Part shown: piece after piece, positions 6,932 to 11,696 of the stretch
How positions within the stretch are numbered: position 1 is the first letter of the stretch
Layout: every line of letters begins with the position of its first letter
Assembly (NCBI GenBank): GCA_007130585.1
Contig: SLSE01000075.1
Coordinates: forward strand, 1-11,696
Origin: Syntrophomonadaceae bacterium
GTDB lineage: Bacteria; Bacillota; Dethiobacteria; DTU022
Direction of reading: 5' to 3'
DNA length: 11,696 nt
Translations under genes and position numbers: made by a program
The notes under the pieces: model-generated
What the model was told of the DNA's origin: nothing
Databases searched by the model: none
Seen by the model: the letters and a program-made list of their open reading frames with translations, nothing else

Positions 6932-7828
6932 CTAAACCTCCTCCACGGCCAGCATGTCCCGAAGACCGTCACCTAAAAGATTAAAGCCGAGAACCGTAAA
7001 AACAATGGCCAGGGCGGGGCATACAGTCATCCACCACTGGTCGGGCATATACTTTGCTCCGTCGGAAACCATCGTGCCCAGGTCAGGCGTCGGCGGCTGC
7101 GCCCCGAGCCCGACAAAGCTGAGGCTGGCGGCAATTATAATTACAATGCCGACATCCAGGGTCATTTTTGTAAAAATGGCCGATACGCTGTTGGGCAGGA
7201 TCTCTTTAAATATTATATATGGAGTCGAGGCGCCGGTTACCTGGGCAGCCTGGACAAAAAATTCGTTTTGCAGTGAAGACGCTATCCCGTAAACCAGCCG
7301 GGCATACCAGGGCCACCACATCAGCGTTACAGCCAGCATGGCATAAAAAACATTGGGCGGCAGGACAGCAGTAATTGCCATGGCCAGGATAAGCGGGGGA
7401 ACGGCGAGAAAGACATCGGTAATCCTCATGATCAGGGTATCCACCCAGGTATCCCTGAAATAACCGGCTACAAGTCCCGCCACGATACCCGGCGGGGCCG
7501 CCAGGCCGATCACGACAAAACCCATCATTAAAGAAAAGCGGAATCCAAATATAACCCTGGTCAGGATATCCCTGCCGACCGCATCGGTGCCCAGCAGGTG
7601 CTCTGAACTGGGAGGCTCCATGGATTTACTGAAGTCAACAAATGCGCCCCTGTGTTCAGGGTAAGGCGAAACCCAGGGAGCAAAAATAGCAAGCAAAATT
7701 ACGATCAGAACAATCACAAGTCCAACAATAGACAGGTAGTTGCCGGAGAACTTATACCAGGCCCGCCTTAAATTGTCTTTGCGTTTTTCCCACAGGCGTT
7801 GCTGGATCTCCCGCGTATCAGAGTGCAC
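6932..7828 (-). CDS. dppC: Dipeptide/oligopeptide ABC transporter permease, DppC/OppC type
   Basis: A 298-residue inner-membrane permease. The cytoplasmic N-terminus (about 1-30) is followed by a first membrane segment YLSIVGLVIVLIVILLAIFA (about 31-50). The OppC-family hallmark LLGTDAVGRDILTRVIFG follows (about 78-95), then several more hydrophobic segments in the binding-protein-dependent transport domain. The coupling loop (FFVQAAQVTGAS about 190-201) contacts an ATPase, and a late conserved GLGAQPPTPDLGTMV segment (about 240-254) precedes the last membrane helix. The start is GTG at 7826-7828, with AGGAGG (7839-7844) 10 nt upstream. It lies inside the end of dppB, giving an 11-nt overlap and strong evidence of translational coupling. 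Confidence 0.92.
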   Translation of the reverse strand: MHSDTREIQQRLWEKRKDNLRRAWYKFSGNYLSIVGLVIVLIVILLAIFAPWVSPYPEHRGAFVDFSKSMEPPSSEHLLGTDAVGRDILTRVIFGFRFSLMMGFVVIGLAAPPGIVAGLVAGYFRDTWVDTLIMRITDVFLAVPPLILAMAITAVLPPNVFYAMLAVTLMWWPWYARLVYGIASSLQNEFFVQAAQVTGASTPYIIFKEILPNSVSAIFTKMTLDVGIVIIIAASLSFVGLGAQPPTPDLGTMVSDGAKYMPDQWWMTVCPALAIVFTVLGFNLLGDGLRDMLAVEEV

Positions 7829-8852
7829 TGGTGCGATCCCTCCTCATGCGGATCCTCGGGTCAAGGTAAGCAACGACCACATCCACTATAATGTTTACGA
7901 CTACAAATGTTATTCCCAGGATCATAACAACGGCGGCAACCGCATTGAGGTCCTTGCGCAGGATGGCATTCACGCCGTACCTGGAGATTCCGGGCCAGTT
8001 AAAAACCAGTTCTACCAGGAAGGCATTGCTGAGAAGAGCGGCAAAATCCAGCCCCAGGATAGAAACGGTCGGGATCAAAGAAGGTTTCAGCAAATACCTG
8101 GACATTATTTTGCGCTCGGGTATGCCGTAGGCCCTGTGAGCCAGGATATAGTCTTTCTGCAGGTTGTCACTCATGCTGGAACGGGCTATCCTGGCCTGCT
8201 GCGACAGCCCAGCCATGGACAGGCTGAGCGCCGGCAGGAATAAGTGAGTTAGGGCGCTGAAGAAGGCCCGAAAATTACCGGTGATCAGGCTGTCGACAGT
8301 AATCATCCCTGTAATAAAGGGAGGCGGTGTAACACTGGGCGATATCCGCCCGGATATTGGAAAGGCATCCATGTAAAACCCAAAAAGCAGGACAAAAACT
8401 ATCGCAAACACAAATGCAGGGGTAACCACACCCAGGTAGGAAATTATTCGGACAACGTTGTCTACCCAGGAATTTTTCTTTTGAACAGACAGCACCCCCA
8501 GCAATATGCCGAAAAATGTCATCATAATTCCCGCAAATATGGCAAGCTCCAGTGTCGCCGGTAAAAAAGACCTGACATCCTGGCTGACACTTCTTCTCGT
8601 GTATAAAGAGGTTCCAAAATCGCCCTGAACCACACCTTTTAACCACATCACGTACTGAACGGGATAAGATCTGTCAAGGTGCATTTCGGCACTGAGATTA
8701 TCTACAACCTCCTGTGGGGCCCGTGCGCCAAGGGCAAGCCTGACCGGATCTCCCGGAACAACCCTGGAGATAACAAAGATCAGGATTGACAGGCCCAGAA
8801 GCACGCCAACGGAAAGCGCAAGCCGCCTTAAGATAAAGGTTGACAGTTTCAT
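7818..8852 (-). CDS. dppB: Dipeptide/oligopeptide ABC transporter permease, DppB/OppB type
   Basis: A 344-residue inner-membrane permease of full family length. The N-terminal helix contains GLSILIFVISRVVPGDPVRLALG (about 20-42), the standard opening of DppB. Further membrane segments lie near 100-122, 135-160, 195-215, 262-285 and 305-330. The coupling-helix (EAA) region is ARIARSSMSDNLQKDYILAH (about 220-239) followed by RAYGIPERKI, and the late FNWPGISRYG is also typical. The ATG has GGAGGT (8859-8864) 6 nt upstream. The gene is separated from dppA by 77 nt holding a stem-loop, and it overlaps dppC by 11 nt. It forms the heterodimeric channel with DppC. Confidence 0.93.
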   Translation of the reverse strand: MKLSTFILRRLALSVGVLLGLSILIFVISRVVPGDPVRLALGARAPQEVVDNLSAEMHLDRSYPVQYVMWLKGVVQGDFGTSLYTRRSVSQDVRSFLPATLELAIFAGIMMTFFGILLGVLSVQKKNSWVDNVVRIISYLGVVTPAFVFAIVFVLLFGFYMDAFPISGRISPSVTPPPFITGMITVDSLITGNFRAFFSALTHLFLPALSLSMAGLSQQARIARSSMSDNLQKDYILAHRAYGIPERKIMSRYLLKPSLIPTVSILGLDFAALLSNAFLVELVFNWPGISRYGVNAILRKDLNAVAAVVMILGITFVVVNIIVDVVVAYLDPRIRMRRDRTSAL

Positions 8853-8890
8853 ACTAAGACCTCCGTATTATCTGAAAAACAATCGGAATA

Positions 8891-8919
8891 CGGGTAAGAG
8901 CCGCAGAGGCCCTTACCCG
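8891..8919 (-). repeat. Intercistronic stem-loop between dppA and dppB
   Basis: CGGGTAAG pairs with CTTACCCG (8 bp). An A/C mismatch then separates an inner 3-bp GCC/GGC stem with a 5-nt loop. The first T-run on the minus strand comes only about 11 nt after the stem, so a full terminator is unlikely. Hairpins here commonly raise the amount of binding-protein message relative to the permease message by protecting its 3' end or causing partial termination. That role is inferred from position. Confidence 0.6.
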
Positions 8920-8929
8920 CTGTTCCCGC

Positions 8930-10609
8930 TTAGTTGCCCAACAACTCGGCCCGCTTAACCGGATCTACCTGGATAAACCTTGCTGCCAGGTTATAACCCA
9001 TAACCGGAATGGGGTCCTGAGCCTGGGGCCAGTTGATATAGTAGGATTGGTATGCATGCCGCTCCATGTTGTCATAAGCAAAAATTGTAGGAGCCAGCTC
9101 GACTATCTCCTCCTGGATCTGCATGTAAATGCCAAACCGTTCTTCCCTGTCCACCGTCCTCATAGCCTCTTCAATCAATTGATCAACCTGATCATTCAGC
9201 AACCACTCAGTTTGCTCCCAGGTGCCGGCGTTCGATGAATGGTACTTCGCTTCAAGAATAGAACCGGCTTCGCCATAGTGGGGAGAAACCCAGATGCTCA
9301 TTATATGAGGAGTGGTTTCAATACTGCCCGCCTGATCAATCATAGTCATCCATGGAGTACTGACAATTTCCACGGGGAGGCCTACTTTTTGACTTTCAGC
9401 CTGGGTCATTAAAGCGATTTTCTCCAGGTCGGCGACCTCGGCGGTCCAGGCATACTCGATCGGGTACTGATCCCACTGCCCGGCATACTGCGAAAGGGCC
9501 ATTTCTTCTTCTGCCTTCTCCAGGTCATAGCTATACTGGTATACATTGGGGTTCCAGCCGGGAAGCACACTGGAAACAGGGCCCATGGCCTGCTCTGTTC
9601 CGGGATAAATATCCTGGACCAGGGAATCATAATTAAAGGCGTAGGACATTGCCCTGCGGGCGTGGACGCAGTCCAGGGGCGGTATCTGTGTATTCATCAT
9701 CAGGTAAAGCTGACCGCCGTCCGGCCACCTGGCCACATCGATACCTTCGATCTCCTCCAGGGAACGGAAGGCTTCTAGAGTCTGCCACTGGTCGGAGATG
9801 TCAACTTCACGGCGCATCATACCGGTCCTGACCGTAGCCGCCTCGGTGGTCCCGATCATTTCAAAAATGTCCGGCGCCATAGGATCGAGGTAGGAAAAAT
9901 ATTCGTCAAACTTTTCCATGGTCAGCTGCGTTGCCACATCAAATTCTTTTACCATGTAGGCGCCTGAACCGGCATCATTGTCATTCAGAAAACCGGTACC
10001 GTAATCTCCATAATCGCCGTGCGGGCCATCGCCAAGATTATCCATTACCAGGTCCTTATTAACAATATAAAGCCTGGTCAGCGTTGACAGGAACGGGCCG
10101 AAAGGCTCTTCCATCCTGAATTCAACCGTGTAATCGTCAAGGGCTTCAACCGCGGATATCCTGCCCTTGAAAATGTAAGCAAAACCTTCACCTACAGCCT
10201 GCAGGCGCTCATAACTAAAAACAACGTCCTCTGCGGTTAACTCACTGCCATCATGGAAAAGGACACCCTCGGTCAAATAAAATGTATAGGATAGATCATC
10301 ATCAGATATGTCCCAGCTGGCAGCAAGGTGGGGGACAAATGAACCATCGGGGTTGGGATATACAAGGGTATCGTATAAATTTGTTAGAGCAGTTGAACTG
10401 GAAAAATCCGAGCCGATTGCCGGATCTATCTGGGTCGGCCAGGAAAAAGTCTTTCTCAGGTAAACCGGGCCATCCACCGACACATCAACGGGGTCTTCGT
10501 CAGGCGCCGGTGCAACATCATCTTCATATTCACCGGGCCCGCAGCCAAAAACAAATCCTGTTAGCATAACTGTTACCAGCAGTAATAAAAACCAATTCTT
10601 TTTAAACAT
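8930..10609 (-). CDS. dppA: Peptide-type ABC transporter substrate-binding lipoprotein (DppA/OppA, SBP family 5)
   Basis: A 559-residue extracellular binding protein anchored by lipid. It starts MFKKNWFLLLLV, a positively charged tip and hydrophobic core, then reaches the lipobox VFGC with the acylated Cys23. A strongly acidic, proline-containing linker follows (EYEDDVAPAPDEDPVD). The family-5 signature LSYTFYLTEGVLFHDG then SELTAEDVVFSYERL lies near 106-136, with DPAIGSD before it and RRAMSYAFNYDSL in the middle. It captures the ligand and delivers it to DppBC. Family 5 also carries nickel, cyclic and sugar-peptide ligands, so the name does not fix the substrate. Three starts are possible. 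The ribosome site AGGGGG (10620-10625) is 10 nt before the chosen ATG, 7 nt before a TTG at 10612, and only 1 nt before the ATG at 10618, which is therefore unlikely. Confidence 0.93.
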   Translation of the reverse strand: MFKKNWFLLLLVTVMLTGFVFGCGPGEYEDDVAPAPDEDPVDVSVDGPVYLRKTFSWPTQIDPAIGSDFSSSTALTNLYDTLVYPNPDGSFVPHLAASWDISDDDLSYTFYLTEGVLFHDGSELTAEDVVFSYERLQAVGEGFAYIFKGRISAVEALDDYTVEFRMEEPFGPFLSTLTRLYIVNKDLVMDNLGDGPHGDYGDYGTGFLNDNDAGSGAYMVKEFDVATQLTMEKFDEYFSYLDPMAPDIFEMIGTTEAATVRTGMMRREVDISDQWQTLEAFRSLEEIEGIDVARWPDGGQLYLMMNTQIPPLDCVHARRAMSYAFNYDSLVQDIYPGTEQAMGPVSSVLPGWNPNVYQYSYDLEKAEEEMALSQYAGQWDQYPIEYAWTAEVADLEKIALMTQAESQKVGLPVEIVSTPWMTMIDQAGSIETTPHIMSIWVSPHYGEAGSILEAKYHSSNAGTWEQTEWLLNDQVDQLIEEAMRTVDREERFGIYMQIQEEIVELAPTIFAYDNMERHAYQSYYINWPQAQDPIPVMGYNLAARFIQVDPVKRAELLGN

Positions 10610-10619
10610 CAATAACATA

Positions 10620-10625
10620 CCCCCT
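10620..10625 (-). promoter_or_regulatory. Ribosome binding site deciding the dppA start
   Basis: AGGGGG sits 10 nt from ATG 10609, 7 nt from TTG 10612 and 1 nt from ATG 10618. The upstream side of the site (10626-10634) could pair with 10674-10682 (6 bp, a mismatch, then 2 bp), placing the site right beside a possible stem in the leader. Confidence 0.5.
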
Positions 10626-10880
10626 AAAGGTTATAAAACGAGCGGCACCACTATCTCCTGAATACCGGATAAGATTACCTTTCGATAACCCCTGTTACCA
10701 CCTCCCCGGTGTTGGCGTTTTCCTGGTTTCCTGTTTCACTGTTACAGTTTCTGAAGGTTACTACTCAGCAGGCCCCGGCAGGACAACATGCCTGCAGGGA
10801 GCGGGCTTCACCCGAAACGGCCAGATTAAAAGCCGCTATAAAGTATTTAAACAAGGTTCGCGCAGGCGTGACCTAATCCT
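10626..10880 (-). other. Long untranslated leader of dppA with competing inverted repeats
   Basis: If transcription begins near 10893, dppA has a leader of about 285 nt. On the minus strand one GCAGG copy (10791-10795) can pair with CCTGC at 10778-10782. Its extended form GCAGGC (10790-10795) can instead pair with GCCTGC at 10768-10773. These two hairpins exclude each other. Further small stems are CGGG/CCCG (10802-10814) and CACC/GGTG with a GGGGA loop (near 10700-10712). The end of the leader can pair beside the ribosome site. I do not recognise a known riboswitch or T-box class here. A 15-codon frame inside it lacks a convincing ribosome site. Confidence 0.3.
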
Positions 10881-10897
10881 TTGTCCTGAGCAGACAA
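10881..10897. promoter_or_regulatory. Candidate operator palindrome at the dppA transcription start
   Basis: TTGTC, 7-nt spacer, GACAA. It covers the expected start point of the promoter at 10900-10929. Its right half, CAGACAA (10891-10897), recurs at 10923-10929 exactly 32 bp away, about three helical turns, where it forms the -35 box. A transcription factor, plausibly the adjacent PucR-type protein, could bind here. That is inference from position and symmetry. Confidence 0.4.
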
Positions 10898-10899
10898 GA

Positions 10900-10929
10900 A
10901 ATATAAACAGAGTTAGTTTAGACAGACAA
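10900..10929 (-). promoter_or_regulatory. Candidate sigma-A promoter for the dppA operon
   Basis: On the minus strand the -35 is TTGTCT (10924-10929, 4 of 6 to consensus) and the -10 is TATATT (10900-10905, 5 of 6), separated by 18 nt. It lies in the interval between regulator and dppA, after a terminator-like hairpin, and faces dppA. Confidence 0.45.
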
Positions 10930-10961
10930 TTTCGAATTTACTTTGAGGTGGGCGAGGGGTT

Positions 10962-10976
10962 AAAAAGGCCGGGCCT
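10962..10976 (-). terminator. Weak intrinsic terminator-like hairpin after the regulator gene
   Basis: On the minus strand AGGC, CCG loop, GCCT continues into TTTTT. The stem is only 4-5 bp, so termination would be inefficient, but it lies 40 nt past the regulator stop and just before the candidate dppA promoter. Confidence 0.3.
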
Positions 10977-11015
10977 AAAGGTCTCCGGTAGGTTGGGGTC
11001 ATCATCGCAGGCGGT

Positions 11016-11696
11016 TCAGAGATCTAAATCCCTGCTGAAGATTTTATTAAGCTTGAGGGCGACAAGGGTATCCAGGCAGTTATTATCAAGGACTACATCA
11101 TCACCCCACATTTCCCTTGCTTTATTGATCCGGTATTTAACAGTGTTTGGATGAACAAATAACATTTTGCCGGCTGCTGAAAAGCTTTTCTGGCACTCAA
11201 TAAAAGCTTCCAGGGTTTCCAGGATATTTTTATCTACATGATCTATCCCGGGCAAAACCATTTCCATATAATTCCTGACTTCGGGGGTATGGGGCATCTC
11301 GGATAACAGCCTGTATATACCGAGTTCGTCAAAAAACACGGTTTTCTTGCCGCCGGAAAGATGCCCGACAATTTTCAGGGCCGATCTGGCCTGGGAATAG
11401 CTCTGGGAAAGAATATTAAAGTTACTTATGAAACCGCCCACACTGATCATGTATTTCTCTTTACCAAAATAACGTTTACATAATGGATCAACTTCACGCA
11501 CCATCCCGAGTACCTTTTTTTTCCTCTCGCCATCCTCACCGGCAGCGACAGCGATAATCACCTCTCCCTCATTACAGGAGACAAGGCAGTCGGTGCTTTT
11601 GGATTCTATCTGTTTTCTGATCGCTATAACCGCCTCGTCGATTTGCAAACAGGAGCCCGGGCGCCTGTAGTGATCAGCCCCGGCACCGCCTGCCGT
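11016..11696 (-). CDS. PucR/CdaR-family transcriptional regulator, C-terminal part, cut by window edge
   Basis: The frame stays open to the right edge with no stop, so the true start lies outside; the TTG at 11646-11648 is internal. The visible 226 residues hold a GGDEF-like middle domain, with MISVGGFISNFNILSQSYSQARSAL as its usual closing strand and helix. A C-terminal helix-turn-helix of the PucR type (HTH_30) follows: FSAAGKMLFVHPNTVKYRIN, then KAREMWGDDV and LDTLVALKLNKI. Family members control purine, allantoin, proline and sugar-diacid use, often responding to the pathway substrate. The sensor domain is not in view. It lies upstream of dppA on the same strand, about 400 nt away, and is the natural candidate to bind the palindrome at 10881-10897. 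Whether it activates or represses cannot be told. Confidence 0.85.
   Translation of the reverse strand, partial: TAGGAGADHYRRPGSCLQIDEAVIAIRKQIESKSTDCLVSCNEGEVIIAVAAGEDGERKKKVLGMVREVDPLCKRYFGKEKYMISVGGFISNFNILSQSYSQARSALKIVGHLSGGKKTVFFDELGIYRLLSEMPHTPEVRNYMEMVLPGIDHVDKNILETLEAFIECQKSFSAAGKMLFVHPNTVKYRINKAREMWGDDVVLDNNCLDTLVALKLNKIFSRDLDL

Noticed and set aside
4010..8920. The shared 9-mer CTTACCCGC in two intercistronic regions (4010-4018 and 8912-8920)
   Set aside because: A single shared 9-mer in a window this size can arise by chance, and the surrounding structures differ.
10740..10790. A 15-codon leader peptide starting at an ATG in the dppA leader
   Set aside because: No convincing ribosome site, and no run of regulatory codons.
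1..11696. tRNA, rRNA, CRISPR arrays, insertion sequences or phage attachment sites
   Set aside because: No cloverleaf-like segments, regularly spaced repeats, transposase-like frames or paired terminal repeats were seen.

Overview
The window is one compact bacterial gene cluster read entirely from the minus strand (right to left). In transcription order it holds the 3' part of a PucR/CdaR-type regulator (right edge), a complete dipeptide/oligopeptide-type ABC importer (dppA, dppB, dppC, dppD, dppF), a hydantoin/Asp/Glu racemase-family protein, the two subunits of a hydantoinase/oxoprolinase (hyuA, hyuB), and the first 35 codons of an M24 (Xaa-Pro aminopeptidase/creatinase-like) gene cut by the left edge. 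Strong AGGAGG-type ribosome sites, GTG and probable TTG starts, a lipoprotein-type binding protein and roughly balanced base composition suggest a Gram-positive anaerobe of the Clostridia kind. That placement is inference, with no RNA marker gene to test it. The very acidic linker after the lipobox of DppA would fit a salt- or alkali-adapted organism, but only weakly.

Layout: 11016-11696 is the truncated regulator, followed downstream by a weak terminator-like hairpin. The 10610-11015 interval is the only stretch over 300 bases without a gene. It holds a candidate sigma-A promoter (10900-10929), a 17-bp palindrome overlapping the expected transcription start (10881-10897), and a leader of roughly 285 nt with competing inverted repeats. 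Next come dppA, an intercistronic stem-loop, and the overlapping or nearly touching genes dppB, dppC and dppD. dppF follows a 100-nt gap. Then come the racemase, a 117-nt structured spacer, and hyuA-hyuB, which are separated by 2 nt. The left end has two small inverted repeats, a candidate internal promoter, and the M24 gene start.

Working model (inference): the regulator senses a nitrogenous substrate and controls the operon. DppABCDF imports a peptide-like or cyclic amide compound. The racemase interconverts its stereoisomers. HyuA/HyuB open a lactam, hydantoin or oxoproline ring with ATP. The M24 enzyme then cleaves a peptide or carbamoyl-type bond. No third carboxylase subunit, no cyclic-amidohydrolase hydantoinase and no N-carbamoylase gene is in view, so the substrate is open. 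The most unusual protein feature is DppF, whose ABC signature reads LGEGE where LSGGQ is expected, while its partner DppD keeps a normal LSGGM. Both ATPases carry an identically spaced C-terminal four-cysteine motif of the kind that binds an iron-sulfur cluster in DppD-type proteins.
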